A DNA stretch of 44,019 nt from Bacillota bacterium (GCA_023440865.1 JAEXRM010000074.1:1-44019); one strand, 5' to 3'. Shown: positions 1 through 8,920, counted from the stretch's first letter. Made by a program: numbers and translations. The notes: generated from the letters alone by a model not told the origin.

Positions 1-612
1 GGCGCCGGCCGTGCGGCGCTCGATGACGGGGATGTAGCCCGAGGCCGGCAGCCAGGGGTTCGAGGGCAGGGTCCACGACACATCCATGCGTTCGGCGGAG
101 ACGGGCAGCACGCTGACCCCTGTCGGCCAGAGCATGCACGCCGGCGTCGAGTCGGCGGAGAGACCCGCGTCGCCGCCGGAGACAGCCTGCACGCGGTAGG
201 TGTAGAGATGCCCGTTTTGAACGACGTCGTAATGGCTTGTCGCCGGTGCGTCGATGTAGGCCAGCGTGTCGAAGGCGGTGCCGCCGTCCGACTTGCGCTG
301 CAGCCAGTAGCGCTGTGCGCCGGGAACCGCGGTCCATGAGATCTTGAAGCGGTTCCAGGTGTCGACGGCGACCGATACGGCGCCCGATGCCGGCAAAACG
401 GCCGCGGTTGTCCGCAGGGGAAGGCCGACCGTGAACAGACCGGTTGCGAGGAGCGTCAGGCACAGGAAAATGGACAGGGCGCGGCGAAGGCGCGGCGCGG
501 CATGGGCAGAGACGAGCCGGCCGCGACAAGGGGCGGTTGCGTCATGGTTCGGGCCTGATGGTCCGCGACATGCCTTTCGTATGAGAAACCTGGTATCGTC
601 CGGTCGTGACAT
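1..612 (-). CDS. Secreted/anchored fibronectin type III protein (3' end outside window)
   Basis: Partial gene reading leftward off the window edge; 204 codons are visible without a stop. The start is the ATG at 612, the only ATG or GTG found in frame, preceded by an AGGTG site about five bases upstream. Residues 1-44 are polar and basic; residues 45-66 are a hydrophobic signal or anchor (core ALSIFLCLTLLATGLF). From about residue 75 the sequence has the tryptophan, tyrosine and leucine spacing of a fibronectin III domain (VAVDTWNRFKISWTAVPGA, then YTYRVQAVSGGDAG). A second such domain begins near residue 160 (VSVLPVSAERMDVSWTLP). Such modules usually bind carbohydrate or protein outside the cell; the specific role is unknown. 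It is divergent from yqhQ. The unusually long cytoplasmic leader before the hydrophobic segment is odd and leaves the start somewhat uncertain. Confidence 0.72.
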   Translation of the reverse strand, partial: MSRPDDTRFLIRKACRGPSGPNHDATAPCRGRLVSAHAAPRLRRALSIFLCLTLLATGLFTVGLPLRTTAAVLPASGAVSVAVDTWNRFKISWTAVPGAQRYWLQRKSDGGTAFDTLAYIDAPATSHYDVVQNGHLYTYRVQAVSGGDAGLSADSTPACMLWPTGVSVLPVSAERMDVSWTLPSNPWLPASGYIPVIERRTAGA

Positions 613-697
613 GCTTCACCTCACGCAGCCGGAAGAAGGTCTTCCGGGCACTCTATTCGTCCCCATGCGGGATGGCGGCCCGCGGCCACAGACAACA

Positions 698-713
698 AGG
701 CCCCGATGGGCCT
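698..713. other. Small hairpin in the 613-935 intergenic stretch
   Basis: The stretch between the divergent FN3 gene and the yqhQ promoter holds no convincing gene. AGGCCC (698-703) and GGGCCT (708-713) form a six-base-pair stem with a four-base loop. Read on the minus strand it is followed by TTGTTGT, so it could act in the leader of the FN3 gene. No clear promoter for the minus-strand gene was found here. Confidence 0.3.
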
Positions 714-911
714 GCACTCTGTATATCGACGAAACCCGGCATCGCATGCAGGTTTTTTGTGGCGCGCAAGAAACCCGTTCTCCAAACGGCCGCGACAACG
801 CCCGCGCGCCTGGTCCGCCTCCACCCTCATGATGCGATACATGCCGGCACAATGCAAATGCCGGGGCGTCGCCGGGGGGACGATGGCAAGCCATGCGGAT
901 TGGCGTGTTCG

Positions 912-941
912 TTGCCTTCCCACCTGCTTTGTCGGTATAAT
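912..941 (+). promoter_or_regulatory. SigA-type promoter of yqhQ-prmC
   Basis: TTGCCT (912-917) and a perfect TATAAT (936-941) are separated by 18 bases. Transcription would start near 948, giving a leader of about 45 bases before yqhQ. Confidence 0.75.
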
Positions 942-992
942 GAGACTCTATGGAGTCGTGCCCCGAGGGCGCGGTTCCCGAAAGGAAGGCAC

Positions 993-2204
993 ATGGACAA
1001 GGAAATCTGGAAAACCCCGGTCAAGGCCTGCGATGTAGGCGGCGAGGCGCTCATCGAGGGCGTCATGATGCGGGGCAATGGGAAGATGGCGGTTGCCGTC
1101 CGCATGGCGGATGGCAGCATTGATGTGGAAGTGTCCGACTATGTCCCGGCTTCCAAGCGCAGCCGCTGGTTCCGGACGCCCTTCGTGCGCGGCGCGGTGT
1201 CATTCGTCGAGTCGATGGTGGTGGGGATCCGGGTGCTGCTGCGGTCCGCAGAGAAGGTGGAGGAGGCGGAAAATGCCGCAGCGGCGAAGGCTGCCGTGGC
1301 GGAAACGGCGGCGGAAGCGGGTGCAGCCGGCACGGCGACAGGGGAGTCTGCCGCGACGGAAAAGGATTCCGACACCAAAACCGAGGCGGAGAGGGCTGCC
1401 GGCGCGCCGTCCAAGGACGGTGCCGGTTCCGGCGAGGACAAGTTCGACAGGTTCATGCGCCGCCTGCTGGGCGACAACTATTTCCAGTACCTGCTCTACA
1501 CCTCGGTCGCGTTCGCACTGGTGCTCGGCATCGGCCTGTTCATGCTGCTGCCGAACTTTGTGACCGACCTGTTCCACTTCGACAAGTCCGGCGCGCGCGG
1601 CTCGCTGCTTGCCAATCTCATCGAGGGCGCCATCCGCCTTGCGCTGTTCTTCGGCTACATCTGGTTCGTGTCGCGCAACAAGGAGATCCACCGGGTCTTC
1701 CAGTACCATGGCGCCGAGCACAAGAGCATCTACACGCTCGAGCAGGGCGAGGCCCTCACGGTCGAGAACGCGCGCCGGCACACCACGCTGCACCCGCGCT
1801 GCGGCACGGCGTTCCTGTTCGTCGTGATGATCATCTCGATCATCGTGTTCATGTTCGCCGGATGGCATTCGCGCATCATGAACCTCGTGATCCGGCTGGT
1901 ACTGCTGCCTGTCATCGCCGGCATCTCGTACGAGGTGTTCAAGATGGCGGCGAAGTCACCCCTCAAGCCGCTTCGCGCACTTTCGCTCCCCGGGCTGATG
2001 CTGCAGAGGATCACCACGCAGGAGCCGGACGACAGCATGCTCGAGGTGGCATTGGCCGCACTGCGGGCCGTTGTCGGCGAGGAAGCGGCGACGGCCGTCC
2101 CCGAGGCGGGTATCCGGGAAGCGGCCGACAACACGCTGCTTGCCGTGTCCGACGGGCCGGCGGACGGCGCGGCCGCCTGCGCCTCCGGAGCGGGCGGGTC
2201 GTGA
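993..2204 (+). CDS. yqhQ: DUF1385 membrane protein, YqhQ family
   Basis: 403-residue membrane protein of the DUF1385 family, whose biochemical role is not firmly known. The ATG at 993 follows AAAGGAAGG (981-989). Family hallmarks are GGEALIEGVMMRG near the N-terminus, YHGAEHKSIYTLEQGE near residue 240 and TTLHPRCGTAFLF near 265, the last two pointing to a conserved His/Cys-rich site. About four membrane segments lie between residues 165 and 330. Residues about 85-150 form an Ala/Glu/Lys-rich low-complexity insert, and the C-terminal tail is also Ala-rich. The stop overlaps the GTG start of prmC (GTGA), so the two are translationally coupled. In many Bacillota yqhQ sits beside prmC and prfA; prfA is not in this window. 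Confidence 0.88.
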   Translation: MDKEIWKTPVKACDVGGEALIEGVMMRGNGKMAVAVRMADGSIDVEVSDYVPASKRSRWFRTPFVRGAVSFVESMVVGIRVLLRSAEKVEEAENAAAAKAAVAETAAEAGAAGTATGESAATEKDSDTKTEAERAAGAPSKDGAGSGEDKFDRFMRRLLGDNYFQYLLYTSVAFALVLGIGLFMLLPNFVTDLFHFDKSGARGSLLANLIEGAIRLALFFGYIWFVSRNKEIHRVFQYHGAEHKSIYTLEQGEALTVENARRHTTLHPRCGTAFLFVVMIISIIVFMFAGWHSRIMNLVIRLVLLPVIAGISYEVFKMAAKSPLKPLRALSLPGLMLQRITTQEPDDSMLEVALAALRAVVGEEAATAVPEAGIREAADNTLLAVSDGPADGAAACASGAGGS

Positions 2205-3250
2205 CCTGGGACGCGCTGCTGCGCACGCCGGTCGAATCGCTCCTTCCTGCCGACGGGATGCTGTCCCGCAATCGCACGCACCCGTTCCGGCTGTGGGCGG
2301 ATGCGGCGGAGGAACGGCAGGAGCGCCGGCTGCTCCTCTCCTGGGCGAGCGGATGCAGCACGGCCTGGCTGCTGGCGAACAGCGGGGAGGAGGCGGACGC
2401 CGTCTCCGCGACACGCTACGTCGATGCCCTGACCCGGCGGCTTGCATGGGAACCGGTCGCGTACATCGTGGGCTCGGCAGGCTTCTTCGGTCTTGATTTC
2501 TTCGTGACACCGGACGTCCTGATCCCCCGCCCCGAAACCGAGCTGCTTGTTGAAGTCGTGTCGGCTCATCTGGACAGCCTGGTGCGTGAAGGACTGCGGC
2601 TTGGCTGCGGTCCGGAACCGCTCGGGCATCCTGCCGACTCCGCGTGCGCGCGGGCTGCCTCGCGGCTGCACGATGGCGTGGCCGCTCCCGGCCGGCCGGA
2701 GGCCCGGGCATGCGTTCAGGGCGCGGTGGCCGGCGCCCCGCGCATGCTCGATGTGGGAACGGGTTCCGGCTGCATTTCCGTCACGCTGCTGCGCCGGCAT
2801 CCGCAGCTCGACGTCACGGCGCTTGACATTTCGCCCGGCGCGCTGGCCGTTGCCCGACGGAACGCCGCGCACCACGGCGTGGACGGACGCATCTGCTTTC
2901 TCGAGGGCGACCTCCTTGCGATCGAGGGGCAGGCGCTCCGCCCGCCCTACGACATCGTGGTGTCGAATCCGCCCTACATACCCGCTGCGGAAATCGGGAC
3001 GCTGATGCCCGATGTCCGGTGCCACGAGCCGCGGGGCGCCCTGGACGGCGGCGTGGACGGTCTTGTCTTCTACCGGCGGCTGGCCGCGCTGGCAGGCGTG
3101 CTGCTGCGGCCCGGCGGCCTGCTGGCCGTGGAGATCGGATGGGACCAGGGGGAGGATGTGCCGGCCCTCTTCCGGGATGCGGGACTGGATCCCGTCTTGC
3201 ATCGCGATCTCGAGGGACGGGCGCGGGTGGTTGCGGCGGTTCTCCGATGA
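2201..3250 (+). CDS. prmC: Peptide chain release factor N5-glutamine methyltransferase
   Basis: 349 residues. Methylates the GGQ glutamine of release factors 1 and 2 using S-adenosylmethionine, in the cytoplasm. The GTG start at 2201 overlaps the yqhQ stop. Visible motifs are VLIPRPETELLVE, the SAM-binding LDVGTGSGC near residue 184, and the catalytic NPPYIP near residue 256, which holds the glutamine substrate. PrmC is usually about 280 residues. The excess is a roughly 50-residue Ala/Arg/Gly-rich insert (about 128-183) between the PRPETE motif and the SAM-binding loop. Cotranscribed with yqhQ. Confidence 0.93.
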   Translation: MTWDALLRTPVESLLPADGMLSRNRTHPFRLWADAAEERQERRLLLSWASGCSTAWLLANSGEEADAVSATRYVDALTRRLAWEPVAYIVGSAGFFGLDFFVTPDVLIPRPETELLVEVVSAHLDSLVREGLRLGCGPEPLGHPADSACARAASRLHDGVAAPGRPEARACVQGAVAGAPRMLDVGTGSGCISVTLLRRHPQLDVTALDISPGALAVARRNAAHHGVDGRICFLEGDLLAIEGQALRPPYDIVVSNPPYIPAAEIGTLMPDVRCHEPRGALDGGVDGLVFYRRLAALAGVLLRPGGLLAVEIGWDQGEDVPALFRDAGLDPVLHRDLEGRARVVAAVLR

Positions 3251-3379
3251 AGGCCGGAATGGACGGCATCCCGGCCACGAAGCAGGGATGGCGATGATGT
3301 CCGGTGAAAATCACGAGGCCGGACGGGGTGGCGGTGCAAGGAATAGTGCTTTTTGTCCATAAATCCCCGCCCCCCTTTC

Positions 3380-3408
3380 TTGTCCGTTCCATTCGGCGGT
3401 GCTACAAT
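3380..3408 (+). promoter_or_regulatory. SigA-type promoter of the chemoreceptor gene
   Basis: TTGTCC (3380-3385), a 17-base spacer and TACAAT (3403-3408). The predicted start near 3415 gives a leader of about 140 bases. Confidence 0.72.
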
Positions 3409-3527
3409 AAGTATACTGACGTGCATCGCGCCGATTGGTCGTCCGTTGCATGTCGGCAGTCGGTTCCATGACCGCGGATTGCGGGGGTGTTGCACCTGAC
3501 GCGGCACGCCTGCACAGAATCGGAAGC

Positions 3528-3545
3528 GGTCCGTCCTTGCGGACC
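3528..3545 (+). other. Leader hairpin next to the chemoreceptor ribosome binding site
   Basis: GGTCCG (3528-3533), loop TCCTTG, CGGACC (3540-3545) form a perfect six-base-pair stem ending two bases before the A/G-rich binding site (3548-3556). It may tune translation; it does not match a riboswitch class that I recognise. Confidence 0.4.
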
Positions 3546-3557
3546 ACAGGGGGAAGC

Positions 3558-5861
3558 ATGAAGATCGGAAAGATGACCTTCGGAAAAGCGGGTTCCGGGA
3601 AAAGCCTTGGTGGAAGCCGTGCATCCTCCGGCAAGCCGGTGCGTGTGCCGCCATTTCTGGCGCGGGGCAAGGCCGGCGCTCCGGGCGGTACCGGCAAGGG
3701 CGGCGGAGAGAAGGGCATCCGGCGGATCGTCGCGCGGATCATGGAGCTGAAGGTGCTGGCGGGCCTGAACCGCAGCATCCGCATGAAGCTCATTTCAACC
3801 TTCCTTGTTCCGGTGCTTGCCCTCGTGGTGCTGGGCATGATGTCCTACCAGATGGCCTCCTCCGCGTTGGAGAAAACCGCGAAGGAAGCCACCAGCGTCA
3901 TGATGCGCGGTCGTGCGGAGTACCTCTCGCTGCTGCTGTCGAACATCGACACCAGCATCATGCAGCTGATCACGAACAAGGACCTGCAGACCTACATGAC
4001 CAATGAGGACGTGAGCAAGCGGGTCGCCGCCAACGCGAACGTGCAGACGACCATCACGGTGCTGCAGACGTCCAATCCCCTGATGAAAAGCCTGACCATC
4101 CTCAACGAGTACAACTCGGTCAACTCGCCCTACATCACGCTCAAGTACGAGGATCTCAAGAGCAAGGAGCTCGTCAAGAAGGCGCTCGACGCAAACGGCC
4201 GCGGTGTCTGGGTCACCGACCACAAGGTCATCGACGATTTCTTCAGCAAGGCCGACAGCATGAGCGTCACCAGCTGGTACGACCCGCAGAAGCCGCAGGT
4301 GCTGTATGTGCGGTCGCTGCGCAGCTCGATTTCCGGCAAGTCGATGGGCACGCTGATCATCGCGCTCGACACGAAGAAGATCACGGAGTTCATCACGGGC
4401 ACTTCCGCCGGTGCGGGAACCCAGACTCATTTCATCGGGCCGGACGGATACGACATCGCCCACAGGTATTTCTTCTCTCCCGACTCCAAGGTCAAGGCGC
4501 CGGAGATCGATCCGGCCGCCGAGAATGCCTATGCCTTCGCGAAGACCGATTTCTACCAGCGCTACATGAAGGATGCGAAGGTGACCTCCTTCGCGGAGGA
4601 TGTCGCCTATCAGGGCGGCAAGTTCCTGGCCGTCACCGAGCGCGTGCCCAAGCTCGACTTCACGCTTTCCGCGCTGATCCCCTATTCGGTGCTGCTGGCC
4701 GGCGCCAACAGCATCCTCACGCTGACGATCGTCTTCGTGCTCATTGCCGGCGCGCGTTCCGTATTCATCGGCATCTTCATGGCCAACGGCATGAGCCGCA
4801 CGATGAGCCGCATGGTGAAGATGTCCGAGCAGGCGGCATCCGGCGACCTGACCGTCACCCCCTTCTCGCGGCGCACCGATGAGCTCGGCGTCCTCACCCA
4901 GGCCATCAACGGCATGATTGCCAGCATGCGCGGCCTCATCGAGCAGACCACGTCGACCGCCAACCTGGTGGCCGATTCCGCCATCAATGTCGCGGACTCC
5001 ACCGAGCAGGTTTCCTCCGTATCCAAGGATATCGCCAAGGCCATATCCGAAATCGCGCAGGGCGCAACCTCCCAGGCGCAGGACGCCGAGCAGGGCGTGA
5101 CGCGCATGAGCCATCTGGCGAACCGCATGAACAAGGTCGGCGAGAACTCGCGCGTCATCGAGAAAGTCACCGACAGCACGATGGGGCTGACGCGCCGCGG
5201 TCTTGACGCCATCGCCGAGCTCAACCGCAAGTCGCAGGAAACCAACGAGATGATCCGCCGCATCATCGAGGACATCCAGGCCCTGAGCGAGCGCTCGAAG
5301 TCCATCGGGAAGATCGTCAAGGTCATCAACGGCATCTCCGACCAGACGAACCTGCTGGCCCTGAACGCCGCCATCGAGGCCGCCCGCGCGGGCGAACAGG
5401 GCCGCGGCTTTGCGGTTGTCGCCGACGAGGTCCGCAAGCTGGCGGAACAATCGATGAAGGCCACCCGCGAAATCGGTGCGATCATCGACGAAACCCAGCA
5501 GCAGACCCGCGCCACCGCCGAAAAGGCCGAGCAGACGGGGGAAATCCTTCATTCGCAGGACCTCGCGCTTGAGAACGCCGTCAAGTCCTTCAATGAAATC
5601 AGCGGCTCCATGGACCAGCTCGTCGGCCAGGTGCGCGTCATCCTCGGCGATGTGGACGAGATGGAACACGTCAAGCAGGACACGCTGCTGGCCATCCAGA
5701 ACATCTCCGCCGTTTCCGAGGAGACGGCCGCCTCCACCGAGGAGGTCATGGCCTCGAGCGACCAGTCGATGCTCACGATCGAGCAGATGGCCGAGAACGC
5801 CCGCTTGCTGGGCGAGCAGGCCCGCGCGCTGCAGGAGGCCGTGGGACGGTTCAAGGTGTGA
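3558..5861 (+). CDS. Methyl-accepting chemotaxis protein
   Basis: 767-residue transmembrane chemoreceptor signalling to CheA/CheW. The ATG at 3558 is chosen for the AGGGGGAAG site just upstream. Layout: a 77-residue basic, Gly/Ser/Lys-rich N-terminus; membrane segment 1 at about 78-99 (LISTFLVPVLALVVLGMMSY); an extracellular Cache-like sensor at about 100-380; membrane segment 2 at about 384-412; a HAMP domain; then the coiled-coil signalling domain with the conserved hairpin tip around 585-635 (ISDQTNLLALNAAIEAARAG, then GFAVVADEVRKLAEQS). The ligand cannot be told. The N-terminal tail is far longer than the usual ten or so residues before segment 1; an internal ATG at 3741 would shorten it but lacks a good ribosome site. 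Monocistronic, with its own promoter and terminator. Confidence 0.93.
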   Translation: MKIGKMTFGKAGSGKSLGGSRASSGKPVRVPPFLARGKAGAPGGTGKGGGEKGIRRIVARIMELKVLAGLNRSIRMKLISTFLVPVLALVVLGMMSYQMASSALEKTAKEATSVMMRGRAEYLSLLLSNIDTSIMQLITNKDLQTYMTNEDVSKRVAANANVQTTITVLQTSNPLMKSLTILNEYNSVNSPYITLKYEDLKSKELVKKALDANGRGVWVTDHKVIDDFFSKADSMSVTSWYDPQKPQVLYVRSLRSSISGKSMGTLIIALDTKKITEFITGTSAGAGTQTHFIGPDGYDIAHRYFFSPDSKVKAPEIDPAAENAYAFAKTDFYQRYMKDAKVTSFAEDVAYQGGKFLAVTERVPKLDFTLSALIPYSVLLAGANSILTLTIVFVLIAGARSVFIGIFMANGMSRTMSRMVKMSEQAASGDLTVTPFSRRTDELGVLTQAINGMIASMRGLIEQTTSTANLVADSAINVADSTEQVSSVSKDIAKAISEIAQGATSQAQDAEQGVTRMSHLANRMNKVGENSRVIEKVTDSTMGLTRRGLDAIAELNRKSQETNEMIRRIIEDIQALSERSKSIGKIVKVINGISDQTNLLALNAAIEAARAGEQGRGFAVVADEVRKLAEQSMKATREIGAIIDETQQQTRATAEKAEQTGEILHSQDLALENAVKSFNEISGSMDQLVGQVRVILGDVDEMEHVKQDTLLAIQNISAVSEETAASTEEVMASSDQSMLTIEQMAENARLLGEQARALQEAVGRFKV

Positions 5862-5914
5862 CGGGATTGAGCGGGGAGACAATCCGGATTGCTTGATTGA
5901 CAGAAAAAGCGTAT

Positions 5915-5948
5915 CGCAGGGCGCCATTCGAAGGAGTGGCGCCCTGCG
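5915..5948 (+). terminator. Terminator-like hairpin after the chemoreceptor gene
   Basis: A 12-base-pair perfect stem, CGCAGGGCGCCA with TGGCGCCCTGCG, ten-base loop, followed by only a short TTT. An A-rich stretch lies just upstream. A strong hairpin with a weak U-tract. Confidence 0.65.
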
Positions 5949-6007
5949 TTTGCGCGGATGGTGTCAACCTGCATCTGGACTTGCCGCGATGGCGGAAAGA
6001 ATCGACA

Positions 6008-6253
6008 ATGGGCCTGATTGCCGCCCGGAGGTCGAAGCAGGCATTGCTGGCCGCATTCGGGTCCTTGCGCACCATGCCGGAAAGGCAACCGTTCCTGCGA
6101 ACGGATGCCTTTCCCAACCATCGATATCGCCGCATGTGTGTCGAGAAATGGTATCCGGTCCTGTGCCGGGTGCGTGACAACCGGGTGCTGGCCGAATGGG
6201 TCATTGACTGCAGACAGGACTATGGGTGGCTGATCACGGATTCTGGTGAGTGA
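6008..6253 (+). CDS. Possible small hypothetical protein (81 aa)
   Basis: Open frame beginning with ATG at 6008 behind GGCGGAAAG, in the gap between the chemoreceptor terminator and the fhs stop. The product is basic, with a C-terminal half (VEKWYPVLCRVRDNRVLAEW) that looks more protein-like than random frames in this G+C-rich DNA. No family is recognised. No promoter is visible and it may not be expressed. The rest of 5949-6314 shows nothing I can assign. Confidence 0.25.
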   Translation: MGLIAARRSKQALLAAFGSLRTMPERQPFLRTDAFPNHRYRRMCVEKWYPVLCRVRDNRVLAEWVIDCRQDYGWLITDSGE

Positions 6254-6314
6254 CAGCCTGTTGCCTTGAATGGGCGAACCGTTCCCGCCATGTACTGCCG
6301 ATCACTCCGCCAGA

Positions 6315-7985
6315 CTAGAACAGCCCCGTGATGACCCCGTTCTCATCGATGTCGATGCGGTTGGCCGCCGGCACCTTCGGCAGGCCCGGCATTGTCATGA
6401 TGTCGCCGGTCAGCACGACCACGAAGCCGGCTCCCGCCGAGAGGCGCACTTCCTTGACCGTGAGATCGAAGCCGGTGGGGCTGCCCAGCAGCTTGGGGTT
6501 GTCCGAGAGCGAATACTGCGTCTTGGCCATGCAGACCGGCAGATGTCCGTAGCCGAGGGCCTCGATGCTCGCGAGCTCCTTCTGGGCCTTGTCCGTGAAG
6601 ATGACGTTCGCACCGCCGTATATCTCGCGGTTGATGATCTCGATCTTTTCCCGCAGCGGCAGGGCCAGTCCGTACAGCGGCCGGAAATCGGACGGTTCCC
6701 GATCGATGAGCGAAACCAGCGCCTGCGCCAGTTCGCGGCCACCCTCCCCGCCCTTGGCGAATACCTCCGAGAAGGCCACATCCACGCCCCACGCAGCGCA
6801 TTTCTCCTTGATGACCGCGATTTCCGCCCCGGTGTCTGAGGCGAAATGGTTGATCGCGACCAGCACGGGCACGCCGAACTTGCGCAGGTTCGAGACATGG
6901 CGGCCCAGGTTCACAATGCCCTTCTCGAGCGCCGCGACGTTCTCGGTGCCTGTCTCTTCCTTTTTCACGCCACCGTTGTACTTCAGGGCGCGCACCGTGG
7001 CGACGAGCACCACGGCATCGGGGTTGAAGCCGGCGTAGCGGCACTTGATGTCGAAGAACTTTTCAGCGCCCAGATCCGCACCGAAACCGGCCTCCGTGAC
7101 CACGTAATCGGACAGCTTGAGCGCGAGGCGCGTGGCGGCGATGCTGTTGCAGCCATGGGCGATGTTGGCGAAGGGACCGCCGTGCATGAAGGCGGGTGTG
7201 TTCTCGAGCGTCTGCACGAGGTTGGGCTTGATGGCGTCCTTGAGCAGCAGCGCCATCGCGCCCGCGACGCCGAGCTCGCCCGCCGTGACCGGCTTGTCGT
7301 CGAGCGTGTAGGCGACAAGGATGCGTGAAAGCCGTTCCTTGAGGTCCATGAGGTCGTTCGAGAGGCACAGGATGGCCATGACCTCGGAGGCGACCGTGAT
7401 GTTGAAGCCGTCCTCCCGCGGGAACCCGTTGGTCTTGCCACCCAGGCCCACCGTGATGTCGCGCAGCGCGCGGTCGTTCATGTCGAGGCACCGCTTCCAC
7501 TGGATGCGGCGGATGTCGATCCGCAGGTCGTTGCCCTGGTGCACGTGGTTGTCGATGGCCGCGGCCAGCAGATTGTTGGCGGTGGTGATGGCGTGCATGT
7601 CGCCGGTGAAATGCAGGTTGATGTCCTCCATCGGGACGACCTGTGCGTATCCGCCACCCGCTGCGCCACCCTTGATGCCCATGACCGGACCCAGGGAAGG
7701 CTCACGCAGCGCGATGCAGGCCTTCTTGCCGATTCTCGCGAGCGCCTGGCCAAGACCCACTGTCGTGGTGGTCTTGCCTTCGCCTGCGGGCGTGGGGTTG
7801 ATGGCGGTGACGAGGACGAGCTTGCCGTCCGGCCGATCCTTGACGCTGTCCCAGAGGCCCGCCTTGAGCTTGGCCTTGCTGTCGCCGTACAGCTCGAGCC
7901 ATTCACGGCCGATACCCAGCCGGGCGGCGATGGACTCGATGGGTTCCAGGCAGGCTTCCTGTGCGATTTCGATGTCGGTACGCAT
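6315..7985 (-). CDS. fhs: Formate-tetrahydrofolate ligase
   Basis: 556 residues, the family's normal length. Uses ATP to join formate and tetrahydrofolate, giving 10-formyl-THF for purine and formyl-methionine synthesis and, in acetogens, the methyl branch of the Wood-Ljungdahl pathway. The ATG at 7985 follows GAGGAGG. Motifs include the P-loop region NPTPAGEGKTTTTVGLGQAL, REPSLGPVMGIKGGAAGGGY, and INLHFTGDMHA further on; the C-terminal TGDIMTMPGLPK is also typical. It stands alone on the minus strand, between two plus-strand genes, with its own promoter. No terminator is evident downstream. No other C1-pathway gene lies in the window, so acetogenesis is not shown. Confidence 0.97.
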   Translation of the reverse strand: MRTDIEIAQEACLEPIESIAARLGIGREWLELYGDSKAKLKAGLWDSVKDRPDGKLVLVTAINPTPAGEGKTTTTVGLGQALARIGKKACIALREPSLGPVMGIKGGAAGGGYAQVVPMEDINLHFTGDMHAITTANNLLAAAIDNHVHQGNDLRIDIRRIQWKRCLDMNDRALRDITVGLGGKTNGFPREDGFNITVASEVMAILCLSNDLMDLKERLSRILVAYTLDDKPVTAGELGVAGAMALLLKDAIKPNLVQTLENTPAFMHGGPFANIAHGCNSIAATRLALKLSDYVVTEAGFGADLGAEKFFDIKCRYAGFNPDAVVLVATVRALKYNGGVKKEETGTENVAALEKGIVNLGRHVSNLRKFGVPVLVAINHFASDTGAEIAVIKEKCAAWGVDVAFSEVFAKGGEGGRELAQALVSLIDREPSDFRPLYGLALPLREKIEIINREIYGGANVIFTDKAQKELASIEALGYGHLPVCMAKTQYSLSDNPKLLGSPTGFDLTVKEVRLSAGAGFVVVLTGDIMTMPGLPKVPAANRIDIDENGVITGLF

Positions 7986-8142
7986 GGGCTCCTCCTCGTA
8001 TGGATGGCTTGGAATCGTATCCGGCGCAACACCGGCCGGGCGGATGGGCCCTTTGCCGGCGCGTGCGGGAGTCGGCATGGAAGCGGGTCCGAATGCGGGG
8101 TGCGGTGGGCGCCGGTGAGGCGGCGTGGTGCGGAACGCATCC

Positions 8143-8171
8143 ATTATAGCCGATGCGGCCGGCCGCATCAA
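8143..8171 (-). promoter_or_regulatory. SigA-type promoter of fhs
   Basis: On the minus strand TTGATG (8171-8166), 17-base spacer, perfect TATAAT (8148-8143). The leader is about 150 bases long. I looked for a ZTP (pfl) riboswitch, common upstream of fhs, and did not find its conserved core. Confidence 0.75.
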
Positions 8172-8444
8172 TGAAGGCGCGGCAGTCGGGGCGACAGCCG
8201 GTGGGGCCGGCTGGACCCGGCAGGGCAGCGGGCGACGCTGGTGCAACGGGGTGATACGCCCGGACAAGAGGGCCGCATGATCTCGGCGGTGTGATCAAAG
8301 CCCTCCCCCGATGCGCATACGCTCTCTGACAAAGGGATTCGAGGCGTGTCATACTTCGAATGCGGCCTGTCATGCGGGATGCAAAAAGCACAAAGAGCAC
8401 AGGGTGCACCCTCAGCGGCTTTGGCTGATCTGCACAACGCTTGT

Positions 8445-8473
8445 TTGACATAATAGACGTTTTGTGATATACT
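8445..8473 (+). promoter_or_regulatory. Strong SigA-type promoter of veg
   Basis: Perfect TTGACA (8445-8450), 17-base spacer, TATACT (8468-8473). This is one of the best consensus matches in the window, in keeping with the very strong veg promoter known from Bacillus. The stretch 8172-8444 shows nothing else. Confidence 0.85.
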
Positions 8474-8495
8474 GCTGAAGAAATGAGGTGATCGT

Positions 8496-8747
8496 ATGGA
8501 CAAGAACGCCATTGCCCAGATCAGGAAAGATATGGAGTGTTGTGTCGGCCAGAAGATCCAGCTCAAAGCCAACAAAGGCAGGAAGAAGACCTTCGTGAAG
8601 GAAGGCATCATCGAAAACGCGTATCCCAGCATCTTCACCGTTCGCTTCGAGAACGAGTACAATTGCGCCCGCAAGGTCTCCTACAGCTATACGGACATTC
8701 TGACCAATACGGTCGAGGTCAAGCCGGTCAGCCGTCTCATGATCTGA
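8496..8747 (+). CDS. veg: Veg family protein (DUF1021)
   Basis: 83-residue small cytoplasmic protein. Family features visible are the start MDKNAIAQIRKDMECCVGQK, then the basic LKANKGRKKT and the ending YSYTDILTNTVEV. The ATG at 8496 lies behind AGGTGAT. In Bacillus subtilis Veg stimulates biofilm matrix gene expression; whether that holds here is unknown. The family is essentially limited to Bacillota and typically sits upstream of ispE, as here. Monocistronic: strong promoter upstream and an intrinsic terminator about 140 bases downstream. Confidence 0.93.
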   Translation: MDKNAIAQIRKDMECCVGQKIQLKANKGRKKTFVKEGIIENAYPSIFTVRFENEYNCARKVSYSYTDILTNTVEVKPVSRLMI

Positions 8748-8889
8748 GGCAGTCCGGTTGATCCACCGCACGGGGAAGCATGATGCGCCATGGCGGACCA
8801 CCCCTGCGACGGCTTTCTGTGCGCGATGCGCCACCCGTCGTTCACAAGCGCAATTCCCTGAAATCATGGAAAATCGCCGCATCGATTGG

Positions 8890-8920
8890 GGGAGCCGGAC
8901 ATCCGGCTCCCTTTGCGTTT
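8890..8920 (+). terminator. Intrinsic terminator after veg
   Basis: GGGAGCCG (8890-8897), six-base loop, CGGCTCCC (8904-8911), then TTTGCGTTT. It lies between veg and the ispE promoter. Confidence 0.75.

Noticed and set aside
344..832. 162-codon plus-strand frame at the left end
   Set aside because: Arg/Pro-rich; overlaps the minus-strand fibronectin III gene, whose domain pattern is convincing.
1730..3202. 490-codon minus-strand frame across yqhQ-prmC
   Set aside because: Lies opposite two well-supported genes, has random-looking composition and no ribosome site.
3415..3557. Cyclic-di-GMP riboswitch in the chemoreceptor leader
   Set aside because: Context is plausible, but the GEMM consensus is not present; only a simple hairpin is seen.
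3795..5927. 710-codon open frame on the strand opposite the chemoreceptor gene
   Set aside because: Gly/Asp/Leu/Arg/His-rich shadow of a G+C-rich gene with clear domains on the plus strand; no family resemblance.
6270..7328. Plus-strand frames over fhs
   Set aside because: Complementary-strand shadows of a highly conserved enzyme gene.
7986..8142. ZTP (pfl) riboswitch in the fhs leader
   Set aside because: The leader is long enough and the gene context fits, but the conserved core sequences of the class could not be found by eye.
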